DNA of 8,295 bases from assembly GCA_019417145.1 (NCBI GenBank), contig DXVY01000061.1, forward strand, positions 1 to 8,295, written 5' to 3'. The DNA comes from Clostridiales bacterium. Its GTDB lineage: Bacteria; Bacillota; Clostridia; Oscillospirales; Acutalibacteraceae. The notes under the pieces are model-generated. The model had not been told where the DNA came from. It saw only the letters and a list, made by a program, of their open reading frames with translations, and made no database searches. Every line of letters begins with the position of its first letter. Position 1 is the first letter of the stretch. Position numbers and translations under genes: made by a program. This document shows positions 1 through 6,004 of this stretch, in pieces.

Positions 1-16
1 CCGCATGAATACTGAC

Positions 17-50
17 AAAAATGGGGTGGACATCTAAAGTGTCCACCCCA
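17..50 (-). terminator. Intrinsic terminator of the tRNA-fMet gene
   Basis: An 11-bp perfect inverted repeat (22-32 with 40-50, arms TGGGGTGGACA / TGTCCACCCCA) encloses a 7-nt loop. Reading on the minus strand, it is followed by five T residues (21-17). It begins 2 nt past the CCA end of the tRNA, so it terminates that transcript. The T-run lies only on the minus-strand 3' side, which fixes the direction. Confidence 0.92.
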
Positions 51-52
51 GA

Positions 53-128
<76 letters not shown>

Positions 129-222
129 ATATCGAATTGTTTGCACCTGCCCTTGGAGCAATGGAACAGATGCGCCTTCCCTGCTGTATCCGGAAACATC
201 TGACCTTAATGGGTGCTAATAT

Positions 223-251
223 AGTATATACGATTGGGAAACAAAATGCAA
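223..251 (-). promoter_or_regulatory. Sigma-A type promoter for tRNA-fMet
   Basis: On the minus strand, -35 TTGCAT (251-246) and -10 TATACT (228-223) are separated by 17 nt. Transcription would start near 216 and give a 5' extension of about 88 nt, to be removed by RNase P. The segment between this promoter and the cupin gene (252-412) is AT/GC patchy; I see no convincing gene or clear intrinsic terminator in it. Confidence 0.65.
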
Positions 252-412
252 GTGTTTTTTTTGGGAACTTTTATACGGGTACGGTATGGCTTTATAAAAA
301 GAATAACATTATCCAGGCCGTTTGGGGGCGGCGTTTTTGTGGAGCCTGCCGGCCGCTTGCCTATATAACTTTATTACGGGGCGCAGCCAAGCCTTACCTG
401 TGCCCAGCAAAC

Positions 413-745
413 TTATTGATTCCCGCTAAAGACACACAGCCATATGCAGGGCGGTTGGGCAGAGGTATATGCCAGGCGATGACGCCTATGAGCGGGAATG
501 AGGAGGGGCTGCCCTGACCGCAGCGTGACCCTTTCGGACGCAAATTCCAGCACGGCTTCACCCTGTAGCAGGCAGACAAATTCATCCTCCGCTTGATCGT
601 ACCAGAAACCGGCTGGTGAGGCCTGCCCCCATGAGATAATCCGCTCAATTCTGCCATGGTGATCCTGTGCGATAATTTGTACAATCTCATCGGCTGGGAG
701 CGGGGGGAGAGCAGTGGGAAGATCATAAAAGAAGGAGTCGGACAT
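413..745 (-). CDS. Small single-domain cupin protein
   Basis: A 110-residue protein whose whole length fits one cupin beta-barrel. The region PAGFWYDQAEDEFVCLLQGE corresponds to cupin motif 1. The usual HxH pair is replaced by a WYDQ-type sequence, while the glutamate is kept. IPAHRRHRL corresponds to motif 2 with a conserved histidine. The metal site is therefore reduced or altered, as in a common subgroup of small bacterial cupins, and the substrate cannot be inferred. I chose ATG at 745 because AAAGGAG lies 7 nt upstream; an in-frame extension to 811 has no better start and would overlap the preceding gene. The start lies 16 nt after the stop of the YaiI-family gene, so the two are probably co-transcribed. 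No clear terminator was found after it. Confidence 0.85.
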   Translation of the reverse strand: MSDSFFYDLPTALPPLPADEIVQIIAQDHHGRIERIISWGQASPAGFWYDQAEDEFVCLLQGEAVLEFASERVTLRSGQPLLIPAHRRHRLAYTSAQPPCIWLCVFSGNQ

Positions 746-761
746 TGTAGGTCTCCTTTCG

Positions 762-1199
762 TTAGATTGTGCTGTCCAGCAGCTGCTCCAGAGTCTGCAT
801 AAAGGCGACATTTTGGCTGCCCTTTCTCTTTTTAGGCCCTTTTACCCGCCCGCCGGCGGCAAGAATCCGCTTGGTTTCATAGCGGGATTGGAGCAGCGCG
901 TCCATGTTGTCCGCCGTGTAGCGCAGGCCATCCTGACTAATGGGGCGGCCGCCCTTAGCCAAACACATGGCGGCCAACCCGTAATCCTGGGTGATGACGA
1001 TGTCCCCCGGCCGTACCTGTTCCACTAGGGCAAAATCTGCGCTGTCGGCGCCTTTGGATACGGTAATAGTTTGGGCGCCGGGCCGGTCGAAGGTGTGAGC
1101 GGTATCGCAGAAAAGTAGAACAGGCAGCCCGCGGCGTCTGCACGCTTCCAATGCCAAGTCTACCACCGGGCAGCCGTCGGCGTCAATAAGAACCCGCAT
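762..1199 (-). CDS. YaiI/YqxD family protein (UPF0178, DUF188)
   Basis: A 145-residue protein opening with MRVLIDADGCPV, the signature N-terminus of the YaiI/YqxD family. Later conserved blocks include ITQDYGLAAMCLAKGG and a basic tail segment with RVKGPKKRKGSQNVAF. The family has a PIN/NYN-like nuclease fold with conserved aspartates, here D6 and D8 near the N-terminus and the D of TQDYGL, but its biochemical role is not established. The start is ambiguous: GTG at 1205 or ATG at 1199. I chose ATG because it fits the family N-terminus and has GGAG 5 nt upstream; the GTG would use an AGGAG that overlaps the TAG stop of hydF. Only 13 nt separate it from hydF, so translational coupling is likely. 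Confidence 0.93.
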   Translation of the reverse strand: MRVLIDADGCPVVDLALEACRRRGLPVLLFCDTAHTFDRPGAQTITVSKGADSADFALVEQVRPGDIVITQDYGLAAMCLAKGGRPISQDGLRYTADNMDALLQSRYETKRILAAGGRVKGPKKRKGSQNVAFMQTLEQLLDSTI

Positions 1200-1212
1200 A
1201 TTCACTCCGCTC

Positions 1213-2412
1213 CTACCAGGTAATTTTATCCAGTATACCGGTCAGCTTGGCGATGGCCACCCCGTAATTGGTCATAGGCACGCACTGCGCTTTGGCCCGC
1301 TCTACCCGGGAAAGAATATACTTTCGATTAAACATACAGCCGCCGCAGTGGATGATCAGGTCGTAGGAAGTCAGATCAGACGGGAAATCCACGCCGCTGA
1401 CTATATCCACCTGCAGACCCTCTCCGACCCGCTTTCGCAGCAGGCGGGGAAGCTTCACCCGGCCGATATCCTCGGTGAGGGGCGCATGGGTACAGGCCTC
1501 GGCGATGAGGATATGAGAAGCGGCGGTCAAGCGGTCGATGGCCTCCGCACCTTCTACAAAGGTCTTTATATCCCCTTTATGGGCGGCAAAGAGAACCGAG
1601 AAGGAGGTCAGCAGACTGCCGGCCGGCTTTTTGGCATAGACCAGGGGGAAGACCTGGGAGTCGGTGATGATAAGCTTGGGTGGTCCGGCCAGGGTGGCCA
1701 GAGCGGCATCAAGCCCGTCGGCGGTGCAACTGGTCACGATACATTTATGATCCAGCAGGTCGCGGATGGTCTGCACCTGCGGCAGGATCAGACGGCCTTT
1801 GGGTGCCTGGATATCCTGGGGCATGACCAACAGAACCGTATCGCCGGGGGAAACCAGACGGCCGGTTATAGAGTCGCTGTCATAATCCTCGGGCAGCAGG
1901 CGGATGAGGGCGGGAATCACGGCTTCCATGCCTTCTCCCGTAAGGGCGCTGAGGCAGAGAGGCTCCAATCCCAGCTCCCGCTCAATACGGGCCTTTAGGG
2001 GCGTGGGGTCCTTTAAATCCGCTTTATTGATAATGGCCAGCAGAGGAACCTGTTTTTCCCGCAAATTGGCCGCCCAGGCCTTTTCGTAAGCAAGATCTGC
2101 AGCATCGGCTTTTGCAGAGAACACAAGCACGCCGATTTCGGTTTTTTCGGCTGCCTTTTTGGTGGCCTCCACCCGCATTTTTCCCAGTTCCCCCACATCG
2201 TCGAACCCGGCCGTGTCAATAAGCATACAGGGCCCCAGGCCATGGATTTCCATAGCCTTATAGACCGGATCGGCGGTGGTGCCGGCCACGTCGGAGACCA
2301 GGGCGATATCCTGGCCGGTGAGGGCGTTGATAAAGCTGGATTTTCCACTGTTGCGCCGGCCGAAGATACCGATATGTAGCCGGTTGGCAGAGGGGGTGTT
2401 GGTTAAACTCAT
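1213..2412 (-). CDS. hydF: [FeFe]-hydrogenase H-cluster maturation GTPase HydF
   Basis: HydF is the scaffold that receives the 2Fe subcluster made by HydE and HydG and transfers it to apo-hydrogenase. The 399-residue length is normal. The N-terminal GTPase domain shows G1 GRRNSGKS (18-25), switch threonines T45/T46, G3 DTAG (66-69), G4 NKAD (129-132) and G5 SAL (about 155). A middle dimerisation region follows. The C-terminal iron-sulfur domain carries CTH (307-309) and HCGGC (355-359), matching the CxH...HCxxC cluster signature. The ATG at 2412 has AGGAGG 8 nt upstream. It is separated from hydG by a 268-nt repeat-bearing gap but reads in the same direction, so it may be expressed by read-through or from a weak internal promoter. 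All key residues look intact. Confidence 0.98.
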   Translation of the reverse strand: MSLTNTPSANRLHIGIFGRRNSGKSSFINALTGQDIALVSDVAGTTADPVYKAMEIHGLGPCMLIDTAGFDDVGELGKMRVEATKKAAEKTEIGVLVFSAKADAADLAYEKAWAANLREKQVPLLAIINKADLKDPTPLKARIERELGLEPLCLSALTGEGMEAVIPALIRLLPEDYDSDSITGRLVSPGDTVLLVMPQDIQAPKGRLILPQVQTIRDLLDHKCIVTSCTADGLDAALATLAGPPKLIITDSQVFPLVYAKKPAGSLLTSFSVLFAAHKGDIKTFVEGAEAIDRLTAASHILIAEACTHAPLTEDIGRVKLPRLLRKRVGEGLQVDIVSGVDFPSDLTSYDLIIHCGGCMFNRKYILSRVERAKAQCVPMTNYGVAIAKLTGILDKITW

Positions 2413-2530
2413 AGGATGTGCCTCCTGGCGTGTTGTTTTTTTAACGTAAAAGAGGTGCGAAATCTAGGCCCTTCCGCAAGGCCTACTACATATGTTTTGC
2501 ATCCGGCCCGCCTTGCCGTTATAGAATAAA

Positions 2531-2583
2531 GAAGGCGTTCGGCTGCAGGCGGGTTGCCGACGATTGGCTGCGGGCACTGCCCG
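2531..2583. repeat. Intergenic direct repeat, copy 1
   Basis: A 53-nt unit that matches the segment 96 nt further on at 50 of 53 positions. It ends in a short GC hairpin (2570-2575 with 2579-2584, loop ACT, one G-U pair). The unit is GC-rich and non-coding. It lies in the hydG-hydF gap on the hydF side of copy 2. It resembles short palindromic interspersed repeats of clostridial genomes, but that assignment is inference. Confidence 0.8.
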
Positions 2584-2600
2584 TCTGGCGGGATGCGGTT

Positions 2601-2606
2601 ATTATA
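2601..2606 (-). promoter_or_regulatory. Weak candidate -10 element for hydF
   Basis: On the minus strand the hexamer TATAAT (2606-2601) lies between the two repeat copies, about 190 nt upstream of hydF. No good -35 is found at a spacing of 16-18 nt (the best is TTCCCG). It could let hydF be expressed independently of the main operon promoter, but the evidence is a single hexamer. Confidence 0.22.
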
Positions 2607-2626
2607 TAGGTAAAGTTACCGAGCGG

Positions 2627-2679
2627 GAAGGTGTTCGGCCGCAGGCGGGTTACCGACGATTGGCTGCGGGCACTGCCCG
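2627..2679. repeat. Intergenic direct repeat, copy 2, abutting the hydG stop
   Basis: Second copy of the 53-nt unit, differing at three positions. Its terminal hairpin GCGGGC-ACT-GCCCGC (2666-2680) touches the hydG stop codon (2681-2683). The hydG transcript therefore has a stable stem-loop directly after its stop. There is no T-run after it, so it looks more like an mRNA-stabilising or translation-insulating hairpin than an intrinsic terminator. Confidence 0.82.
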
Positions 2680-2680
2680 C

Positions 2681-4111
2681 CTAGAACCGGAAGTCCCGCA
2701 TACCGTTGTGCAACTCCTTCATATGCTGTTCCACCAGAGCGCGTACCTTCTCGTTTTGCAGCTTGGGAATCTCGGCGGCAATGAGGGCCTCGCCCTTTTT
2801 CCGGGTATCCTCTGAGGCGTAATCCTCCAGATATTCCTTAAGGGTCATCAGGGCGTTGGGGTGGCAGACATTGGCGATGGCGCCGGATTTGACCAACTTC
2901 ATAAACCGGTCGCCAGTGCGGCCCTCCCGGTAGCAGGCGGTGCAAAAGCTGGGAATGTACCCCAAATCCAGCAGCCAGTTTACCACCTCGTCCAGGGTGC
3001 GGGTATCGCTGACGTCAAACTGAGCGGAATTCTGATCGTCGTCCCGATTAACCGCCTCCCCGTCGGCGTAACCGCCCACCGACGTACGGGAGCCGCCGCT
3101 GATCTGGGACACGCCAAGCTTCAAAATCTCCCGCCGTACGCGGGGGGATTCCCTCGTGGAAATGATGATGCCGGTATAAGGAACTGCGATGCGGAGGATG
3201 GCTACGATCTTTTCAAAAATATCATCGGGGATAGCGTTGGAGTATTCATCCACGTCGATGTCGTCGGCCGGACAGATACGGGGCACGCTAATGGTGTGGG
3301 GTCCTACGCCGTGGACAGCCTCCAGATGCTCGGCATGCATGAGCAGTCCCACAAAATCGTATTTATACATGTTTAAGCCGAACAGCACGCCGCAGCCCAC
3401 GTCGTCGATGCCGCCCTCCATGGCCCGGTCCATGGCCTCGGTATGATAAGCATAGTCGCTTTTGGGACCGGCGGGGTGGAGATACTCATAGCTCTCCTTG
3501 TTATAGGTCTCCTGAAAGAGAATATAGGTACCGATGCCGGCCTCCTTGAGCTTACGGTAATTTTCTACGGTGGTGGCGGCGATATTTACATTGACCCGAC
3601 GAATGGCGCCGTTTTTATGCTTAATGGAGTAGATGGTCTTGATGCTTTCCAACACATATTCTATGGGATTGTTGATGGGATCCTCCCCTGTTTCCAGCGC
3701 CAGCCGCTTGTGGCCCATATCCTGCAGGGCCGTGACCTCCTTTACGATCTCTTCTTGGGTCAGCTTTTTGCGGCATATGGTCTTATTTTTTACATGATAG
3801 GGGCAGTACCGGCAGCTGTTTATGCAATAATTGGAAAGATAAAGAGGGGCAAACATGACGATGCGGTTGCCGTAAAACTTCTTTTTAATCTCCTCGGCCA
3901 GGGTGAAAATCTTTTCCCGGATAGCGGGTAGCTCGGTTTCCAGCAGCACCATGGCTTCCCGGTGGGATAGACCCTTGCAAAGGGCGGCTTTTTCCAGAAT
4001 GGACATACATAATGCCTCGTCGTCCTTGTGCGCCGCGGCATAGGCCAGAGTATCCTTGATCTCGGTGTCGTCGATGAACTCGGTGGCCTTTAGGGATTTG
4101 GGATCGTACAT
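2681..4111 (-). CDS. hydG: [FeFe]-hydrogenase H-cluster radical SAM maturase HydG
   Basis: HydG is a radical SAM tyrosine lyase. It cleaves tyrosine to p-cresol and dehydroglycine, and makes the CO and cyanide ligands delivered as an Fe(CO)2(CN)-cysteine synthon. The 476-residue length is typical. The SAM-binding cluster motif is CINSCRYC (C96, C100, C103, CX3CX2C). The C-terminal auxiliary cluster motif is C390-X2-C393-X22-C416, the spacing characteristic of HydG and absent from ThiH. The ATG at 4111 has GGAGG 9 nt upstream, just after a 6-bp hairpin. It lies 95 nt after hydE on the same strand, in the same operon. All cluster ligands appear present. Confidence 0.98.
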   Translation of the reverse strand: MYDPKSLKATEFIDDTEIKDTLAYAAAHKDDEALCMSILEKAALCKGLSHREAMVLLETELPAIREKIFTLAEEIKKKFYGNRIVMFAPLYLSNYCINSCRYCPYHVKNKTICRKKLTQEEIVKEVTALQDMGHKRLALETGEDPINNPIEYVLESIKTIYSIKHKNGAIRRVNVNIAATTVENYRKLKEAGIGTYILFQETYNKESYEYLHPAGPKSDYAYHTEAMDRAMEGGIDDVGCGVLFGLNMYKYDFVGLLMHAEHLEAVHGVGPHTISVPRICPADDIDVDEYSNAIPDDIFEKIVAILRIAVPYTGIIISTRESPRVRREILKLGVSQISGGSRTSVGGYADGEAVNRDDDQNSAQFDVSDTRTLDEVVNWLLDLGYIPSFCTACYREGRTGDRFMKLVKSGAIANVCHPNALMTLKEYLEDYASEDTRKKGEALIAAEIPKLQNEKVRALVEQHMKELHNGMRDFRF

Positions 4112-4126
4112 AATGTTTTACCTCCA

Positions 4127-4142
4127 AGCCGGGTTTCCGGCT
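4127..4142 (-). repeat. Stem-loop just upstream of the hydG ribosome binding site
   Basis: A perfect 6-bp inverted repeat AGCCGG/CCGGCT with a 4-nt loop. On the minus strand it ends 1 nt before the GGAGG of hydG. It could mark a processed or stabilised 5' end, or modulate access to the ribosome binding site. There is no T-run, so it is not a terminator. Confidence 0.55.
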
Positions 4143-4186
4143 GCCGCGCTGATTCGGCCGGCGGCGGGCCGTACTTCATATAGGGA

Positions 4187-4201
4187 ATGGGCATGGCCCA
4201 T
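4187..4201 (-). repeat. Intercistronic stem-loop after the hydE stop
   Basis: The inverted repeat ATGGGC/GCCCAT with a 3-nt loop begins 5 nt after the hydE stop codon on the minus strand. It is not followed by T residues. Together with the hairpins before hydG and after hydG, it marks an intergenic-hairpin pattern in this operon. Confidence 0.5.
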
Positions 4202-4206
4202 GATCC

Positions 4207-5277
4207 TTACGCTATTGGTTGAAAATCGCCGCGATCCACGGCGATGACATAGCCGATACGGTCGAGCCGGGCCGCAAGCTCTCTCAGCTTCTCGGCCGAC
4301 TCCGCGCCGGAGTTCAGCTTGTTGTCGTACAGGGTATAATTGTCCCGGACACTGGGAGGGGAAAGGTTGGGCATGACCACGTTGGCGCCGGCCAGTATTC
4401 CTTTTTCCCGCCCCTCGGGATGGATGGTGCCCAGGGCGGTGGTAGCGGGCAGTAATACGCCGGGAAGCATGAGCCGGATAAGGCCGATGAGAAAAAGGGT
4501 CATCTCCATGCTGCCGGGCGGCATATGGGCAAAGGGGGTTTGGCGATGGGGGAGATAGGGACCGATGCCTACCATCTGCGGTTGAAATTCCTGGATAAAG
4601 GTCAGGTCGTCGGCCAGGTTTTCTATGGTCTGCCAAGGAGAGCCCACCATAAATCCGGTGCCGGTCTGAAAGCCCAAAGCCTTGAGTTCCCTTAGACAGG
4701 AAAGTCGGGTCGCCAGGGTTTGGGAGGGCGGATGCAACCGGCCGTAGTGATCGGCGTCGGCCGTCTCGTGGCGAAGCAGATAGCGATCTGCCCCGGCCTC
4801 CCGCAGCCGTAGATAACTTTCCGGGCTTCGCTCGCCGATGGACAGGGTGACGGCACAGTCGGGATACGCGCTTTTTAGCGCCTTTATTATGGATACCATC
4901 CGATCATCGGTAAAATAGGGGTCTTCGCCTCCCTGCAGCACAAAGGTACGAAACCCCAGTTCCCAGCCAGCGACGGCGCAGGAGAGGATAGCGGTTTCAT
5001 CCAGGCGGTAACGCTCCACTTCCCGGTTGCCCCGGCGAATGCCGCAGTAATAGCAGTCGTTTTTACAGTAGTTGGTAAACTCAATCAGGCCGCGTATGTA
5101 AATTCTATTCCCGAAATACCGACGGGCCGCCCTGCGGGATTTGTCAAAAAGATAATCCTCCAAGGCGGGCGAGCGTGCAGCCATAAGGGCGGCATATGCA
5201 TCTCGTTCCAGACAGTGCGCGGATTCCAGCCGGTCTACAAGGGCGCAGGCGGCGGACAGGGACAATTTATCCTTCAT
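4207..5277 (-). CDS. hydE: [FeFe]-hydrogenase H-cluster radical SAM maturase HydE
   Basis: HydE is a radical SAM enzyme that acts on the Fe(CO)2(CN)-cysteine product of HydG on the way to the azadithiolate-bridged 2Fe cluster. The 356-residue protein fits the family. The SAM cluster motif is CKNDCYYC (C71, C75, C78). FVLQGGEDPY follows, the usual GGEDP SAM-amine motif. The optional auxiliary cluster cysteines seen near the C-terminus of some HydE proteins are absent: the stretch after DNYTLYDNK has none. I chose ATG at 5277 because AAAGGAG lies 5 nt upstream; a longer reading to 5361 would overlap the preceding gene and adds an unlike-family leader. The SD overlaps the TAA of the upstream regulator gene, which suggests translational coupling. 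Confidence 0.97.
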   Translation of the reverse strand: MKDKLSLSAACALVDRLESAHCLERDAYAALMAARSPALEDYLFDKSRRAARRYFGNRIYIRGLIEFTNYCKNDCYYCGIRRGNREVERYRLDETAILSCAVAGWELGFRTFVLQGGEDPYFTDDRMVSIIKALKSAYPDCAVTLSIGERSPESYLRLREAGADRYLLRHETADADHYGRLHPPSQTLATRLSCLRELKALGFQTGTGFMVGSPWQTIENLADDLTFIQEFQPQMVGIGPYLPHRQTPFAHMPPGSMEMTLFLIGLIRLMLPGVLLPATTALGTIHPEGREKGILAGANVVMPNLSPPSVRDNYTLYDNKLNSGAESAEKLRELAARLDRIGYVIAVDRGDFQPIA

Positions 5278-5287
5278 ATATTCTCCT

Positions 5288-5551
5288 TTACCCGGCCGCG
5301 GGGGCGTACACGGTCTTGACGCTGACGCCGGAGAGACTGCCCAGCCGGCCGGCCAGCGCACTGATGATATCCCCCGGCGCGTCCATGACCACGCTGATGA
5401 TGCTTACATTTTTCTGTCGGTAGGGCACACCCATGCGGCCTACAATATAATCCGCACAATTGTGCAGCAGGGCGTTGATCTTCTGGGTTGCCTCCGTATT
5501 TTCTACGATAATGCCGATGAGGGCGATACGGGTTTGATCAGGCAGACACAT
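5288..5551 (-). CDS. TM1266-type regulator of iron-only hydrogenase system
   Basis: An 87-residue protein containing RIALIGIIVENTEATQKINALLHNCADYIVGRMGVPYR and ending DIISALAGRLGSLSGVSVKTVY. This is the pattern of the TM1266 family, small ACT/NikR-C-like proteins encoded with hydEFG and proposed to be regulators; the signal sensed is unknown. No separate DNA-binding domain is visible. Three in-frame starts exist. ATG 5551 has AAAGGA 8 nt upstream and gives a near-family length. ATG 5569 directly follows the terminator T-run and would use AGGG inside the terminator stem. GTG 5587 lies within the terminator. I prefer 5551. It is the first gene of the hyd operon, 10 nt before hydE. Confidence 0.9.
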   Translation of the reverse strand: MCLPDQTRIALIGIIVENTEATQKINALLHNCADYIVGRMGVPYRQKNVSIISVVMDAPGDIISALAGRLGSLSGVSVKTVYAPAAG

Positions 5552-5569
5552 GGGCCTCTTCCTTTCCAT

Positions 5570-5606
5570 AAAAATGACCCTTTCCACCCAAGGCGGAAAG
5601 GGTCAT
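5570..5606 (-). terminator. Intrinsic terminator / attenuator in the hyd leader
   Basis: A perfect 12-bp inverted repeat (5574-5585 with 5595-5606, arms ATGACCCTTTCC / GGAAAGGGTCAT) with a 9-nt loop. On the minus strand it runs into five T residues (5574-5570). It sits between the hyd promoter and the first gene, immediately before the start-codon region. With no gene upstream on this strand, its likely role is premature termination (attenuation) of the hyd operon. Confidence 0.82.
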
Positions 5607-5757
5607 ACAGATAGCAAAAATTGACCGAGCGCTTACAGACTATAAGCGCCCCTTACTGCATGGCCTTTCCACGCGGGCAAATGCCCTTGTGCACGCAGGC
5701 TGTCAGATCATTATGCATTCCTCACCCGCAGACAAATCCAGTCTTTGGGTTGGGATT
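5574..5757 (-). promoter_or_regulatory. Structured 5' leader of the hyd operon, candidate riboswitch/attenuator
   Basis: The predicted transcript starts near 5757 and carries about 180 nt of untranslated RNA. I see four helices. Hairpin I (5724-5750) is ACCC-AA-AGAC, loop, GTCT-GC-GGGT. Hairpin II (5656-5698) has an outer 7-bp stem CTGCGTG/CATGCAG, an inner CAC/GTG, an AA/GC internal loop, an apical GGGC/GCCC stem and a 7-nt bulge GAAAGGC on the 3' side. Hairpin III (5629-5649) is GCGCTTA/TAAGCGC. The last helix is the terminator. GTGGAAAGG in hairpin II (5672-5664) can pair with the terminator 5' arm (5601-5593), giving mutually exclusive folds. It matches no riboswitch class I can name with confidence; T-box, SAM and cobalamin signatures are not seen. 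Confidence 0.6.
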
Positions 5758-5763
5758 TTAACT

Positions 5764-5792
5764 ATGATACCAGATACCTTTTGAGATTGCAA
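5764..5792 (-). promoter_or_regulatory. Sigma-A type promoter of the hyd operon
   Basis: On the minus strand, -35 TTGCAA (5792-5787) and -10 TATCAT (5769-5764) are separated by exactly 17 nt. The start point would be near A5757. It is followed by the structured leader and the hyd genes, and preceded by two A/T-rich direct repeats that may boost or regulate it. Confidence 0.68.
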
Positions 5793-5802
5793 GAGATCCA
5801 AT

Positions 5803-5838
5803 CGAAAAATTTCCCCGTGTTCTGAGACCGAAAAATTT
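5803..5838. repeat. Two direct copies of CGAAAAATTT upstream of the hyd promoter
   Basis: The 10-mer CGAAAAATTT occurs at 5803-5812 and 5829-5838, 26 bp apart. Relative to the predicted hyd start the copies are centred near -50 and -76. They could be UP-element-like A-tracts or sites for an activator. Confidence 0.45.
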
Positions 5839-6004
5839 TTACTGTACGCTAGCATGTCTGTATAGACGGGACGGCCGGTAGGGAAAAGATCCGGTATATA
5901 CGTCGCCTCGTCGCTGCATACGATTCGGCGGGGAGGCATATCCTTTTTCGCCCTATAGTCGCCGGGGCTCATCATGGCAGCTTTTGATGCCGACGCGCAT
6001 TTAT

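Noticed and set aside
1348..1998. Open frame of 216 codons on the plus strand inside hydF
   Set aside because: It is antisense to a fully intact HydF with all GTPase and cluster motifs and has no recognisable motif itself.
2531..2680. CRISPR array
   Set aside because: There are only two copies, the unit is 53 nt long and ends in a hairpin, and no cas gene is present.
5574..5757. 6S RNA or another housekeeping small RNA with its own promoter and terminator
   Set aside because: The length fits, but the 5' and 3' ends do not pair into the single long bulged hairpin of 6S RNA, and no SRP RNA or tmRNA core motif is visible.
5574..5760. T-box riboswitch for tyrosine, attractive because HydG consumes tyrosine
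   Set aside because: GGGTGGAAAGGG resembles part of a T-box sequence but lacks the ACC of the UGGNACC bulge, and it overlaps the terminator loop and 3' arm instead of preceding the terminator. No convincing stem I with a tyrosine specifier was found.
5703..5975. Open frame of 90 codons on the minus strand upstream of the hyd operon
   Set aside because: It has no ribosome binding site and no recognisable family, and it overlaps the hyd promoter and the first hairpin of the leader. A decayed gene remnant cannot be excluded.
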